A DNA stretch of 64,000 nucleotides from Pseudarthrobacter sp. NIBRBAC000502772 (GTDB taxonomy: Bacteria > Actinomycetota > Actinomycetes > Actinomycetales > Micrococcaceae), in NCBI RefSeq assembly GCF_006517235.1, contig NZ_CP041188.1, positions 1,860,001 through 1,924,000 on the forward strand. Reading direction: 5' to 3'. The position numbers and the translations under genes are program-made. Position 1 is the stretch's first letter, and each line of letters begins with the position of its first letter. The notes under the pieces were generated by a model. That model ran no database searches, was not told where the DNA came from, and saw only the letters and a program-made list of their open reading frames with translations. Shown here one piece after another: positions 25,701-35,234 of this stretch.

Positions 25701-27116
25701 GTGACTACGCACCCTGATTTCAGCTCCCCCCGGATCGCAATCCTCGGAGGTGGCCCCGGCGGATACGAAGCCGCTATGGTCGCTGCCTCGCTGGGAGCGC
25801 AGGTCACCATCATCGAACGCGCGGGCATGGGCGGCTCGGCCGTGCTGACCGACGTCGTGCCTTCGAAGACCCTGATCGCGACGGCGGACCTGATGACCCG
25901 CGTCGGGGAGGCGGGCGAGCTGGGCGTGAAGTTCGACGTCGACGGTGGCGACTTTGTGCCGGCGATGCGCGCCGACCTCAAACACATTAACGACCGACTG
26001 CTGGGCCTTGCCCGCCAGCAGTCCACCGACATCTCCACTGGGCTGGAGCACCAGAACGTCCGCATCCTGCTGGGTTCGGGCAAGCTCCTGGACAGCCACA
26101 CCATCGAGGTCCTGACCGCTGACGGCACCGAAATCGTGGAAGCGGACACCATTCTGCTGGCCGTCGGCGCGCACCCCCGCGAGCTGCCCACCGCGCGGCC
26201 GGACGGGGAACGCATCCTGAACTGGGCGCAGATCTACAACCTTGACGAGCTTCCCGAGGAACTGATTGTGGTGGGCTCCGGTGTGACCGGTGCCGAGTTC
26301 GCCTCCGCCTACAACGGCCTGGGCTCCAAAGTCACCCTGATCTCCAGCCGCGACAGGGTGCTCCCCGGTTCGGACACGGACGCCGCGGAGGTGCTGGAGG
26401 AAGTCTTCGAGCGCCGCGGTGTGCGCGTGCTGTCCCGCGCCCGTGCCGAAACCGTCGAGCGGACCGACGACGGCGTGGTGGTCACCCTCGGTGACGGATC
26501 AAAAGTCACCGGCAGCCACTGCCTGGTCTGCGTGGGTTCCATCCCGAACACCGCCGGCATAGGCCTCGAAGAGGCCGGCGTGGCCCTCACCGAGAGCGGC
26601 CATATAAAGGTCGACGGCGTCTCCCGCACCACGGCGCCGAACATCTACGCAGCGGGAGACTGCACCGGCGTGCTGGCTTTGGCCTCGGTGGCCGCAATGC
26701 AGGGCCGGATCGCGATCGCCCATTTCCTGGGCGACAGCGTTATGCCGCTCAAACTGCACCAGGTGGCGTCCAACATCTTCACGTCACCCGAGATCGCGAA
26801 TGTGGGGGTCTCCGAGGCCGAGATCCAGTCCGGCAAATACCAGGGCGACATCATCAAACTCTCGCTCAAGAGCAATGCCCGCGCCAAAATGCGCAACCAC
26901 AAGGACGGCTTCGTCAAGATCTTCGCGCGTAAGGGCTCCGGCACCGTGATTGGCGGTGTTGTGGTGGGGCCGAACGCTTCCGAGCTGATCTTCGCCATCT
27001 CCCTTGCAGTCACCCAGAAGCTCCACGTCGACGACGTCGCCAACACTTTCACCGTCTACCCGTCGCTGAGCGGGTCCATCTCCGAAGCGGCCCGGCGCCT
27101 GCACGTCCACATGTAA
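25701..27116 (+). CDS. NAD(P)H-quinone dehydrogenase (Lpd-like flavoprotein)
   Basis: 471-residue flavoprotein disulfide reductase-like enzyme. FAD site RIAILGGGPGGYEAAMVAAS at the N-terminus, NAD site ELIVVGSGVTGAEFASAY, second FAD contact IYAAGDCTG, and a dimerisation domain with NVGVSEAEIQ. Where lipoamide dehydrogenases have a CxxxxC redox pair, this has GGSAVLTDVVPSK without either cysteine. It therefore belongs to the actinobacterial quinone-reducing LpdA (Rv3303c-like) group rather than to lipoamide dehydrogenases. GTG 25701 is chosen; the open frame upstream shows nothing conserved. It is divergent from punA. Confidence 0.9.
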   Translation: MTTHPDFSSPRIAILGGGPGGYEAAMVAASLGAQVTIIERAGMGGSAVLTDVVPSKTLIATADLMTRVGEAGELGVKFDVDGGDFVPAMRADLKHINDRLLGLARQQSTDISTGLEHQNVRILLGSGKLLDSHTIEVLTADGTEIVEADTILLAVGAHPRELPTARPDGERILNWAQIYNLDELPEELIVVGSGVTGAEFASAYNGLGSKVTLISSRDRVLPGSDTDAAEVLEEVFERRGVRVLSRARAETVERTDDGVVVTLGDGSKVTGSHCLVCVGSIPNTAGIGLEEAGVALTESGHIKVDGVSRTTAPNIYAAGDCTGVLALASVAAMQGRIAIAHFLGDSVMPLKLHQVASNIFTSPEIANVGVSEAEIQSGKYQGDIIKLSLKSNARAKMRNHKDGFVKIFARKGSGTVIGGVVVGPNASELIFAISLAVTQKLHVDDVANTFTVYPSLSGSISEAARRLHVHM

Positions 27117-27127
27117 GTGAGTTGCGG

Positions 27128-27133
27128 TAGCGT
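27128..27133 (+). promoter_or_regulatory. -10 box of leaderless pspC-domain gene
   Basis: TAGCGT, exactly six bases before ATG 27140. Confidence 0.4.
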
Positions 27134-27139
27134 GGCCGC

Positions 27140-27325
27140 ATGACTACAGCACTGGAGCGGCCACGCCGCGGAAAAATCATCGGCGGCGTCTGCGCCGCCC
27201 TTTCAGCCCGATTCGGGATCCCGAAGTTCCTGGTCAGGCTCGGCTTTGTGATCTTTGGCTTGGTGGGGATCGGCGAACTGGTCTACATCGCCCTGTGGAT
27301 CATGATCCCCAAGGCTCCGGCCTAA
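27140..27325 (+). CDS. PspC-domain small membrane protein
   Basis: 61 residues, almost entirely one PspC domain: a basic lead-in (RPRRGKIIGGVCAALSARFG) followed by a hydrophobic helix (about 30-55) ending MIPKAPA. PspC domains occur in envelope-stress membrane proteins; a stand-alone copy of this size is common in actinobacteria and its role is not defined. It begins 23 bases after the quinone dehydrogenase, with its own -10-like box. Confidence 0.88.
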   Translation: MTTALERPRRGKIIGGVCAALSARFGIPKFLVRLGFVIFGLVGIGELVYIALWIMIPKAPA

Positions 27326-27353
27326 AGACCGCCCGGATTCCCGGCCTCGACGC

Positions 27354-28049
27354 CTAGGCCAGGGCGTAGGGCGGCACGGTGCTGCCGGAAGTAAAGGGGG
27401 TGAACCAGCCCTCGATACTCAGCTTCCCGGCGTCGATCTCCGGAATGCCGGGGCTGTCCGAGTAGAGGGCTGGACTCTCCGCCTCCTCCAACAGGACTTC
27501 CTCGACCTGTGCACGCCAGTCTTCCGGGAGGCCGAGTTCATAGATGTCCTCGGTGATTTCCGCCTGATCGAGCAGGCAGCGGACGGCGAGTTCGGCTGCG
27601 AGGCATCCGGGGGCTGTCCAGCCGCGGACCAGAGATGCCGTCACATCGGAAGCGACGACGATGAACTTCCGGGTAAACGTCGCGTCGTAGCTGGCGGCGA
27701 ACTGAGGCGGCAGCGAGGACAGCACAGCGGAACCGGCGACGTCAGACGGAGTAACCGCATCCAGTGCGGTCAGGGTCCCCAGATCGCGGAAGAGCTGGTC
27801 AACGAGAACGCCCGACGAGTTCCAGAGAAGGCCTGCCAGCAGGCGGGTCTGGGTCACAGCCGTTTTCCGGTCTTCCGGCGAGACAGCCGCCATTTCGTCC
27901 AGGTCTTCCGGCTCGAACTGCAGCCGCTGTTCCGGCGTCATGTCATCCGGGTGCGGATCAAGGCCCAAGAGTTCCAGGCTCAGTCCGGTCAGCTTCCCGG
28001 CGTCGGCCAGCAGTTCTTCGGTGATGTCGTCTTCTTCGTCGGCATTCAT
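27354..28049 (-). CDS. Acidic protein of unknown function
   Basis: 231 residues, strongly acidic (MNADEEDDITEELLADAGKL; PHPDDMTPEQRLQFEPEDLD), with no signal peptide or membrane helix. The central part is helical, with a stretch TRKFIVVASDVTASLVRGW. I do not recognise the family. ATG 28049 is chosen because TAGCAT lies seven bases upstream and the 18 residues before it in frame are Arg-rich and unconvincing. It is convergent with the pspC-domain gene (28 bp) and upstream of nothing obvious. Confidence 0.65.
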   Translation of the reverse strand: MNADEEDDITEELLADAGKLTGLSLELLGLDPHPDDMTPEQRLQFEPEDLDEMAAVSPEDRKTAVTQTRLLAGLLWNSSGVLVDQLFRDLGTLTALDAVTPSDVAGSAVLSSLPPQFAASYDATFTRKFIVVASDVTASLVRGWTAPGCLAAELAVRCLLDQAEITEDIYELGLPEDWRAQVEEVLLEEAESPALYSDSPGIPEIDAGKLSIEGWFTPFTSGSTVPPYALA

Positions 28050-28056
28050 GGCCCCG

Positions 28057-28062
28057 ATGCTA
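28057..28062 (-). promoter_or_regulatory. -10 box of leaderless acidic-protein gene
   Basis: TAGCAT on the minus strand, seven bases before ATG 28049. Confidence 0.4.
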
Positions 28063-28130
28063 CCGCCCGCCCGCCGTCGAGTCCGATTCCGTGACGCGGA
28101 CATGTCCGGGCTCGCCGGCTTCAGTTCACA

Positions 28131-29693
28131 TCAGGCGGCGGGAGCCGCCTGGAAGTGTTTTTCGATGAGCCCCTTGATGTCCTCGTGGCAGCCGCCGCAG
28201 CCGGTACCGGCGCGGGTTGCCTTGGACACCTCGGCCACGGTGGAGCAGCCTTCCGCCACGGCGCCCTGGATCTTGGCGCCGCTGACTCCGGCGCAGCGGC
28301 ATACGGTGCCAGCCGGATCGGCGGGACCGGACGCGGCCAGCTGGTCCGGGCCATCGAGCCGGAGCAGCAGTGACCTGTCGGCCGGCAGTTCCCCACCGCG
28401 TTCGAAGAGTCCCACGAGCTCGGCTGCGGTCCGCGGCATGCCCACGGCCACCAGGCCTTCCAGCACTCCGCCGCGGGTAGTCATCTTCACGTAGCGGCCG
28501 TGTTCGGGATCGGCCCACTGGGCGATCTGCAGCCGCGGCCGGCCGTTCACGGCGCCGGCGGTGAGCACGTCTTCGTCCCACGGCTCGGCACCGTTGTCGC
28601 CCGCCACAGCCATGTTCATGCCGCGGGCCTTCAGCACAATGACGCCGGCCTGCTCCTGGGGCAGCTCCTGCAGCGTGTCGGCGTCCTCCTGCGTGCCGGT
28701 GGCCAGCATGGTCAGGTATTCGGCCAGCCATTCGGCCTGCCGCCACCCGGGACCCACCAGGCCGGATGGGCCCTTCGCCGTGCGGCATTCGCCGCAGGCC
28801 GGATCCGGGCAGCGGACCTCGGCGCAGTCGCCGATCGCGAAGATGTGCGGCTCGTGGTGGGCACGGAGCCGATGGTCCACCAGGATGCCAGCACCAACCG
28901 ACAGGCCGCAGCCTTCGGCCAGCTCGGTCCGGGGACGGACACCGCACGAGATGACCAGGAGGTCGCCGTCGATCGCCGAACCGTCATTGAGCAGCAATGC
29001 CGAGAATCCGCCGTCGGGCGCGTTGTGCTCCACCCCGGTGGACCGGGCGTTGCCGGCCATCCGCACGCCGCAACGGCGCAGGCTGGCCGCCAGGACCGCG
29101 CCGCCGCCCCGGTCGATGTTGCGTCCCAGCGGGTGCGGCCCGTTGTGCACCACCGTGACCGTGGCGCCTTCCTCGGCAGCCGCGAGGGCTGTCTCGAGGC
29201 CCAGGACGCCGCCGCCCAGCACCACAACACGCTTGCCGCCGTCGACCGCTGCGCGCAATACCGAAGCGTCGCGGAGATCCCGGAGCGCCGTGACGCCGGA
29301 GGGAAGGACGGGGGAAGCGGGATCCGGGTTGATGCCGGTCAGGTTGGGGATGACGGGCCGGGAACCCGTGGCGAAGACGAGCCGCTCATAGTGGGCGGAG
29401 GTGCCGTCTGTAAGGATCACCTGCTGGCGGGCGCGGTCCACGCGGCGGACCCGCACGCCGAGCCGGACGTCCACGCCATCCGCGGCCAGGGCTGCGGCAT
29501 CGGAGAGGGCCAGGGCATCGGCAGTAGTGCGTCCGACGCCCAGATCGGCCACCAGCACACGGTTGTACGCGGCCTCGGCTTCCTCGCCCACGACAGTGAG
29601 GCTGACGTGCCCATCGCGGACCGCGGGCAGCAGTTCATCGATCAGGCGGGCAGCCACCGGACCGAAACCAACAACGACAATCTGCTCACTCAT
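28131..29693 (-). CDS. Nitrate reductase electron-transfer flavoprotein with BFD domain (NasB-like)
   Basis: 520-residue protein. FAD domain starts IVVVGFGPVAARLIDELL, NAD domain has RVVVLGGGVLGLETALAAAEE, FAD closing motif IFAIGDCAEVRC, and the C-terminus is a BFD-like [2Fe-2S] domain with ligands in VCRCAG and GTGCGGCHED. A CPDPACGEC sequence around residue 300 adds further cysteines. It lacks the ferredoxin/siroheme domains of NirB. It follows the nitrate reductase with an ATGA overlap and has GGAGG before ATG 29693, so it very probably passes electrons from NAD(P)H to that enzyme. Confidence 0.88.
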   Translation of the reverse strand: MSEQIVVVGFGPVAARLIDELLPAVRDGHVSLTVVGEEAEAAYNRVLVADLGVGRTTADALALSDAAALAADGVDVRLGVRVRRVDRARQQVILTDGTSAHYERLVFATGSRPVIPNLTGINPDPASPVLPSGVTALRDLRDASVLRAAVDGGKRVVVLGGGVLGLETALAAAEEGATVTVVHNGPHPLGRNIDRGGGAVLAASLRRCGVRMAGNARSTGVEHNAPDGGFSALLLNDGSAIDGDLLVISCGVRPRTELAEGCGLSVGAGILVDHRLRAHHEPHIFAIGDCAEVRCPDPACGECRTAKGPSGLVGPGWRQAEWLAEYLTMLATGTQEDADTLQELPQEQAGVIVLKARGMNMAVAGDNGAEPWDEDVLTAGAVNGRPRLQIAQWADPEHGRYVKMTTRGGVLEGLVAVGMPRTAAELVGLFERGGELPADRSLLLRLDGPDQLAASGPADPAGTVCRCAGVSGAKIQGAVAEGCSTVAEVSKATRAGTGCGGCHEDIKGLIEKHFQAAPAA

Positions 29694-31915
29694 GAGGCCT
29701 CCGATGTCTGAAGAACACTGTTCTGAAGTCCGTTTGCGACCGCACGGACCCACACCTTGTTGAACTTGAATTCGGGCATCCCGGAAATGGGATCCGTTGC
29801 CGCCTCGGTGAGGCGGTTGGCGCTTTCAAGCTCCGGGAAATGGAACGGCAGGAAGACTGTCTCGGGCCGGATCGCGGTGCTGAGTTCCGCACGGCAGACC
29901 ACCTCGCCGCGTTCATTGGCCACCGAGACAAAAGCCCCTTCGGTGATGCCCATGGCGGCCGCTGCGGCGGGGTGGATCTGCATTTTTGCTTCGGGCTGGG
30001 TGGCCAGCAGCTCGGACACCCGCCGGGTTTGCGTCCCGGACTGGTAGTGCTCCAGGAGGCGGCCGGTGATGAGGGTCATGGTTTTCGCGGCCGGGTCCGG
30101 GTTGGCGGCCGGCGTACGACGACGGCGGGGCGTCACCGGGGTCATGACCGCCTTGCCGCCGGCGTGGGCGAACGTATCCAGGAATAGCCGGGGCGTGCCG
30201 GTGCTGCCTGCGGGGTACGGCCAGTAGGCGGCCTCACCGCGGTCCAGCATGGCGTAATCAATGCCGGAGTAGTCGGCATGCCCGCCGGCCGAGGCCAGCC
30301 GCAGCTCCTCGAAGACCGTTTCCGGATCTTCGCTGTACGTGGACGGGGCCTCAAGCGCTTCTGCCAGCCGGGCCATGATCCACAGTTCGCTGCGTGCGCC
30401 AGCCGGCGGCTGCAGGGCCTGGCGGCGGCGGAGGACGCGCCCCTCGAGGTTGGTGAGCGTGCCCTCCTCCTCGGCCCACTGCAGGACCGGGAGGATGAGG
30501 TCGGATTCGGCGGCGGTCTCGGACATAAAGAAGTCGCAGACCACCAGGAAGTCCAGGCTGCGGAGCCCGGCGATGACGGCGTTTGCATCGGGGGAGGCCA
30601 CCGCGATGTTGGAGGCGTGCACAAAAAGGCACCGGACGCCGTCGGGCTGTCCCAGCGACTTCAGCAACTGGACGGCGGGCAATCCCGGCCCGGGAATGGT
30701 TTCCTCCGGGACGCCCCAGACGCCGGCCATGTGGGCGCGGGCGGCGGGGTCGGTGATCTTCCGGTAGCCGGGGAGCTGGTCGGCCTTCTGGCCGTGCTCG
30801 CGGCCGCCCTGGCCGTTGCCCTGGCCGGTGAGGGTGCCGTAGCCGCTGCGGCGCGAGCCGGGCAGGCCCAGCAGGAGGCTGAGGTTGATCGCGGCGGTGG
30901 CGGTGTCCGTGCCGTCCACGTGCTGTTCCACACCGCGTCCGGTAAGGATGTAGCTGCCGCCCTTGCCCGCGCCGTCGGCGAGCCTGCGGGCGGTTTCCCG
31001 GATGAGCTCCGCGGGGACGCCGGTGAGGGACTGGACGCGTTCGGGCCAGAACGAGTTGACGCTGCGGACCACGGCCTCGTAGCCGGTGGTGCGTGCCGCG
31101 ATGAAGTCGTCGTCTGCCAGGCCTTCGTGGATGATCACGTGCGAGAGGCCCAGCAGGAGGGTGAGGTCGGTGCCCGGCAGGGGCTGGAGGTGAAGGCCGC
31201 CGCCGTCGGATGTGAACCTTGCCGTGGCTGAACGGCGCGGATCCACCACGATCAGCCCGCCGGCGTCGCGGGCTCCCTGGAGGTGCTGCACAAACGGCGG
31301 CATGGTTTCTGCCACGTTGGAGCCGAGCATCATGATGGTGCTGGCCGAGTCCAGGTCTGCCAGCGGAAACGGGAGGCCGCGGTCCAGGCCGAAGGCGCGC
31401 ATCCCGGCGGCCGCGGCGGAGGACATGCAGAAGCGGCCGTTGTAGTCGATGCGTGAGGTGCCCAGGGCCAGGCGGGCGAACTTGCCCAGCATGTAGGCCT
31501 TCTCGTTGGTGAGGCCACCGCCGCCGAAAACCCCGACGGCGTCCTTCCCGTAGCGTGCCTGTGCGTCCTTCACCGCGGTGGTGACCAGCGCGAGGGCCTG
31601 GTCCCAGCCGATGGGGCGATGGACGCCGTCGGCGCCCTTGAGCAGGGGTTCGGTGACCCGTCCGGGGTGGTTGAGGAGCGTGGCTGAGGTCCAGCCCTTG
31701 CGGCAGAGGCCGCCCCGGTTGGTGGGGAAGTCCCGGCCGCTTACTTCGAGGAGGGGGGCCTTCAGGGCGGCGTCCGCAGCGGCCAGCGCAGCGGATTCAG
31801 CCGGCACGGGGACTGACCCCGGCTCGGAAGCCGGGGTCAGTTCCGCTGGTGACGTGAGCGTCATGGCGCACTGCAGGGCGCAGTAAGGGCAGTGCGTGTC
31901 GGCGCTTTTGGTCAT
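29690..31915 (-). CDS. Assimilatory nitrate reductase, molybdopterin catalytic subunit
   Basis: 741-residue molybdopterin-guanine-dinucleotide oxidoreductase of the NarB/NasA/NasC group. The N-terminal [4Fe-4S] ligands are C9, C12, C16 (HCPYCALQC) and C71 (GGLCRKGW). MGD-binding segments such as [20 protein letters not shown] and [20 protein letters not shown] follow, and the C-terminal molydopterin dinucleotide-binding domain ends the protein. No twin-arginine signal is present, consistent with a cytosolic assimilatory enzyme. It starts one base after the narK stop and overlaps the next gene by four bases, so the three are one operon. Confidence 0.92.
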   Translation of the reverse strand: MTKSADTHCPYCALQCAMTLTSPAELTPASEPGSVPVPAESAALAAADAALKAPLLEVSGRDFPTNRGGLCRKGWTSATLLNHPGRVTEPLLKGADGVHRPIGWDQALALVTTAVKDAQARYGKDAVGVFGGGGLTNEKAYMLGKFARLALGTSRIDYNGRFCMSSAAAAGMRAFGLDRGLPFPLADLDSASTIMMLGSNVAETMPPFVQHLQGARDAGGLIVVDPRRSATARFTSDGGGLHLQPLPGTDLTLLLGLSHVIIHEGLADDDFIAARTTGYEAVVRSVNSFWPERVQSLTGVPAELIRETARRLADGAGKGGSYILTGRGVEQHVDGTDTATAAINLSLLLGLPGSRRSGYGTLTGQGNGQGGREHGQKADQLPGYRKITDPAARAHMAGVWGVPEETIPGPGLPAVQLLKSLGQPDGVRCLFVHASNIAVASPDANAVIAGLRSLDFLVVCDFFMSETAAESDLILPVLQWAEEEGTLTNLEGRVLRRRQALQPPAGARSELWIMARLAEALEAPSTYSEDPETVFEELRLASAGGHADYSGIDYAMLDRGEAAYWPYPAGSTGTPRLFLDTFAHAGGKAVMTPVTPRRRRTPAANPDPAAKTMTLITGRLLEHYQSGTQTRRVSELLATQPEAKMQIHPAAAAAMGITEGAFVSVANERGEVVCRAELSTAIRPETVFLPFHFPELESANRLTEAATDPISGMPEFKFNKVWVRAVANGLQNSVLQTSEAS

Positions 31916-31916
31916 G

Positions 31917-33389
31917 TTAGACGTGTCCCATCGCATTTCGGTTGGCGTTGCGGATGTAGAAGAACCAGCAGACCGCCAGCATTACTACGTAGGCTCCGAC
32001 AAAACCGTAGAAGGCCGGGGTGTAGGACCCGCTGGCCGTGTTGGAGGCGTTCAGCACCTGCGGGATAACGAAGCCGCCGTAGGCACCGATGGCCGAGATG
32101 AGGCCGAGGGCCGAGGACGCGAGCCGCTGGGTTTGGACCGTGCTGGCACCGGACATCGCTGCCCGGCTGGACGTGGCGAAGATGATGGGGATCATCCGGT
32201 AGGTTGCGCCGTTGCCGAAGCCGCTGGCGGTGAAGAGCATCAGGAAGAGGACCAGGAACAGCCAGAAGTTCTTCAGCGGCAGGGTCCAGATCATGGTCAG
32301 GGTGATGACGGCCATGGCGGCGAATGCTGCCACGGTCATCCGTGCCCCGCCCATACGGTCAGCCATGCGTCCGCCGTAGGGGCGGGCCAGTGAACCGACT
32401 AGCGGGCCGAGGAAGGCCAGCGAGAGTGCCACGGTGCCGACTCCGATGGAGGAGAACGCCGGGAAGTAGTCCTTGATGAGCTTGGGGAACACGCCTGCGA
32501 AGCCGATGAACGAACCGAAGGTGCCGATGTACAGCAGTGCCATGATCCACAGGTGCGGTTCCTTCAGTGCTGCGACCGAACCGGCCACATCACCCTTGGC
32601 GCTGGTGAGGTTGTCCATGTACTTCCAGGCACCGAAGGCGGCGATCAGGATGAAGGGGATCCACATCCAGCCGGCCATGGGCAGGTTGACGCTGCCGACG
32701 GCCACCAAGGTGATCACAATCGGGACGGCGAGCTGTGCAACGGCTGCACCCATGTTGCCGCCGGCGGCGTTCAGGCCCAGGGCCCAGCCCTTCTCGCGTG
32801 CCGGGTAGAAGAACGTGATGTTGGCCATGGAGCTGGCGAAGTTGCCGCCGCCGAAGCCTGCAAGAGCTGCCACGAACAGCATGACACCGAACGGGGTTTC
32901 CGGGTTGGAGACGCAGAGTCCCAGGCCGACGGAGGGAATCAGGAGGAGGAGCGCGGACACGATGGTCCAGTTCCTGCCGCCGAAGCGGGGAATCATAAAG
33001 GTGTAGGGGATGCGGAGCGTGGCGCCTACCAGGCTGGGCATCGAGATCAGCCAGAAGATTTCCGAGGTGGTGAATGTGAAGCCGGCTGCCGGGAGCTGGA
33101 CCACCACGATGGACCAGAGCTGCCAGACCACAAAGCCGAGGAACTCGGCGAAGATGGACCAGTTCAGGTTGCGGCGGGCGATGGCCCGGCCGGCGGACTC
33201 CCACTGCTCTTTGTTCTCGGCGTTCCAGTTGGCGATCCAGCGGCCGGGACGGAATTCAAGGGCGGGGGCGTCGGTTGTGCCGGTGGAGGGCTGTGCGCTG
33301 GCGGATGAGGACACGCCTCCGTGCAGCGGGTCGGTGTCTATATCTACGGAATTGCCGGTGCCGGCATCTGCGCTGCGGTCAACAGTCAC
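31917..33389 (-). CDS. narK: Nitrate/nitrite transporter NarK (MFS)
   Basis: 490-residue major facilitator of the nitrate/nitrite porter family with 12 expected helices. The N-terminal 80 residues are a hydrophilic extension. NNP signature-like segments are GFGGGNFASSMANITFFYP and the later GSLARPYGGRMADRMGGAR and NGATYRMIP. GTG 33389 is the start, with GAGGAGG about five bases upstream. First gene of the narK-nitrate reductase-flavoprotein operon, importing nitrate for assimilation. A possible GlnR-like site lies 50-90 bp upstream. Confidence 0.94.
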   Translation of the reverse strand: MTVDRSADAGTGNSVDIDTDPLHGGVSSSASAQPSTGTTDAPALEFRPGRWIANWNAENKEQWESAGRAIARRNLNWSIFAEFLGFVVWQLWSIVVVQLPAAGFTFTTSEIFWLISMPSLVGATLRIPYTFMIPRFGGRNWTIVSALLLLIPSVGLGLCVSNPETPFGVMLFVAALAGFGGGNFASSMANITFFYPAREKGWALGLNAAGGNMGAAVAQLAVPIVITLVAVGSVNLPMAGWMWIPFILIAAFGAWKYMDNLTSAKGDVAGSVAALKEPHLWIMALLYIGTFGSFIGFAGVFPKLIKDYFPAFSSIGVGTVALSLAFLGPLVGSLARPYGGRMADRMGGARMTVAAFAAMAVITLTMIWTLPLKNFWLFLVLFLMLFTASGFGNGATYRMIPIIFATSSRAAMSGASTVQTQRLASSALGLISAIGAYGGFVIPQVLNASNTASGSYTPAFYGFVGAYVVMLAVCWFFYIRNANRNAMGHV

Positions 33390-33438
33390 GGTGGACCTCC
33401 TCTTGGGGGATGTTGTTCTTCCACGGTAGAGAACGCGC

Positions 33439-33476
33439 GTTTCACGGACAGTCGCCGTTTGTTAACGCGCTGTGAC
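33439..33476 (-). promoter_or_regulatory. Candidate GlnR-like site before narK
   Basis: Minus-strand reading gives GTCAC-N6-TTAAC-N6-CGACT-N6-GAAAC. The outer boxes match gTnAC and GaAAC exactly in 11-bp register while the inner two are poor. It lies 50-87 bp upstream of the narK start. Confidence 0.4.
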
Positions 33477-33546
33477 ATTTGCCTATCGGCAACCGACGGG
33501 CGACGTGAGGAGAGTTAAGGACCGAAGGATGAGACATGTGCCACTA

Positions 33547-33581
33547 GTCCATATGGTGGACCTTTTGTCCATTGACTGGAC
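33547..33581 (+). promoter_or_regulatory. Double operator GTCCA-N5-TGGAC before MHS transporter
   Basis: Two perfect inverted repeats with identical arms: GTCCA-TATGG-TGGAC at 33547-33561 and GTCCA-TTGAC-TGGAC at 33567-33581. Their centres are exactly 20 bp apart, about two helical turns, so two dimers could bind on one face. TAGTAT at 33591-33596 may be the -10 box. No regulator gene adjoins. Confidence 0.6.
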
Positions 33582-33659
33582 GGCTGGAACTAGTATCGAA
33601 CTCTAACTACTGCGCGCCGGGTCTCACCAGGCCCGGCCGGTTCTCAGGAAAGTGTTCAT

Positions 33660-35072
33660 ATGTCATCTACGCAAACCACCGCGGAGCAAGGATCCCCCAA
33701 GGCGGTGAACTCACGCGGCCGCGTGATTGTGGCCAGCCTGATCGGCACCACCGTTGAGTTCTACGATTTCTACGTCTACGCCACCGCCGCCGTACTGGTC
33801 TTCCCGTCACTGTTCTTCCCCAACCAGAACGAGACCACCCAGCTGCTCAGCTCCTTCGCTGTCTTCGGGGTGGCCTTCGTGGCCCGCCCGCTGGGATCCA
33901 TCGTCTTTGGCCACTTCGGCGACAAGTTCGGCCGCAAGGGCACCCTGGTGGCCTCGCTGCTGACCATGGGCATCGCCACGTTCCTGATCGGCTGCCTGCC
34001 CACGGCGCTTGTCCCGGGCTGGCAATTCTGGGCCCCGGCACTGCTGGTGGTCATGCGCTTCGCCCAGGGCCTGGCCCTTGGCGGCGAATGGAGCGGCGCG
34101 GCCCTGCTGGCCACCGAGAACGCTCCGGCCAACAAGCGCGCCATCTACGGCACGTTCCCGCAGCTGGGCGCGCCCATCGGCTTCATCATCGCCAACGTGA
34201 TCTTCCTGGTGGCCAGTTACGCGCTGACGCCGGCCGACTTCCTGGCCTGGGGCTGGCGCGTGCCGTTCCTGCTCAGCGCGGTCATGGTGATCATCGGCCT
34301 GTACGTCCGCCTCAAGCTGATCGAAACGCCTGCCTTCACCAAGGTCCTCGAATCCAATGAGGTGGCCAAGCTGCCCCTGGCCCGGGTCTTCAAGACCAGC
34401 TGGCGTCCGCTCATCCTGGGCACGTTCATCATGCTCGCCACCTACGTGCTCTTCTACCTGATGACCACGTTCACTCTGACCTACGGCACCCGCGCGTCCA
34501 CCCTGGATGCCGCCAAGGCTGCCGCCGAGAAGGCCGGCAAACCGATGTCCGAGGCCGCCGCGGCAGCGTTTGTTCCCGGCCTGGGCTTCACCCGCAACGA
34601 CTTCCTCTGGATGCTGATTGCCGGCGTTGTCTTCTTCGGCATCTTCACCCTGGTTTCCGGACCGCTGGCGGAGAAGTACGGCCGCCGCAAGATGCTGCTG
34701 GCCGTCACGGGTGGCATCTTCGTCTTCGGCCTCCTGTTCGTCCCGCTGTTCAGCGGCGGCTTCGTGGGCACTATGGCCCTGCTGGTCATCGGCTTCTCCC
34801 TGATGGGCCTCACGTTCGGCCCCATGGGTGCGCTGCTGCCGGAACTGTTCCCCACCAATGTGCGCTACACGGGATCCGCCGTCAGCTACAACGTGTCCAG
34901 CATCCTGGGTGCTGCCGTGGCTCCGTTCATCGCCGTCGCGCTCTGGGAGCTGGCCGACGGCAGCCCGGTCCTGGTGGGTGTCTACCTGACCGCGATGTCG
35001 GTGCTAACGCTGATTGCGCTGTTCGTGAGCAAGGAAACCCGCGACCTGGACTACGAGAACAACGTAGCCTGA
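33660..35072 (+). CDS. MFS transporter, metabolite:H+ symporter (MHS) type
   Basis: 470-residue transporter of the MHS family (ProP, ShiA, KgtP relatives). Signature elements are GTTVEFYDFYVYATAAVLVF in helix 1, the loop motif GHFGDKFGRKGTLV, RFAQGLALGGEWSGAALLATE, and GPLAEKYGRRKMLL in the second half; 12 helices are expected. A loop of about 35 residues before helix 7 is Ala-rich (AAKAAAEKAGKP). Substrate cannot be read from the sequence; dicarboxylates, shikimate or betaines are family options. ATG 33660 has AGGAAAG upstream. It is divergent from narK and monocistronic, ending at a strong terminator. Confidence 0.9.
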   Translation: MSSTQTTAEQGSPKAVNSRGRVIVASLIGTTVEFYDFYVYATAAVLVFPSLFFPNQNETTQLLSSFAVFGVAFVARPLGSIVFGHFGDKFGRKGTLVASLLTMGIATFLIGCLPTALVPGWQFWAPALLVVMRFAQGLALGGEWSGAALLATENAPANKRAIYGTFPQLGAPIGFIIANVIFLVASYALTPADFLAWGWRVPFLLSAVMVIIGLYVRLKLIETPAFTKVLESNEVAKLPLARVFKTSWRPLILGTFIMLATYVLFYLMTTFTLTYGTRASTLDAAKAAAEKAGKPMSEAAAAAFVPGLGFTRNDFLWMLIAGVVFFGIFTLVSGPLAEKYGRRKMLLAVTGGIFVFGLLFVPLFSGGFVGTMALLVIGFSLMGLTFGPMGALLPELFPTNVRYTGSAVSYNVSSILGAAVAPFIAVALWELADGSPVLVGVYLTAMSVLTLIALFVSKETRDLDYENNVA

Positions 35073-35107
35073 CGCCCCGCCGTCGGGCGTTCCAGCCCGG
35101 TTGCTGA

Positions 35108-35161
35108 CAGAAATGCCCGGCGTGTTCCCCGTTATTGCGGGGAGCGCGCCGGGCATTTCTG
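35108..35161. terminator. Intrinsic terminator between convergent genes
   Basis: Perfect 15-bp outer stem CAGAAATGCCCGGCG / CGCCGGGCATTTCTG with an inner CCCC/GGGG stem. It serves the MHS transporter and probably the amidotransferase on the other strand. Confidence 0.85.
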
Positions 35162-35234
35162 TGTGCGGGGCAGGCGCACCTGCGCAAGACACAGAGGAAC
35201 GAACGACGGCGGCGCTCGCCACCCGTCCGCAGGC

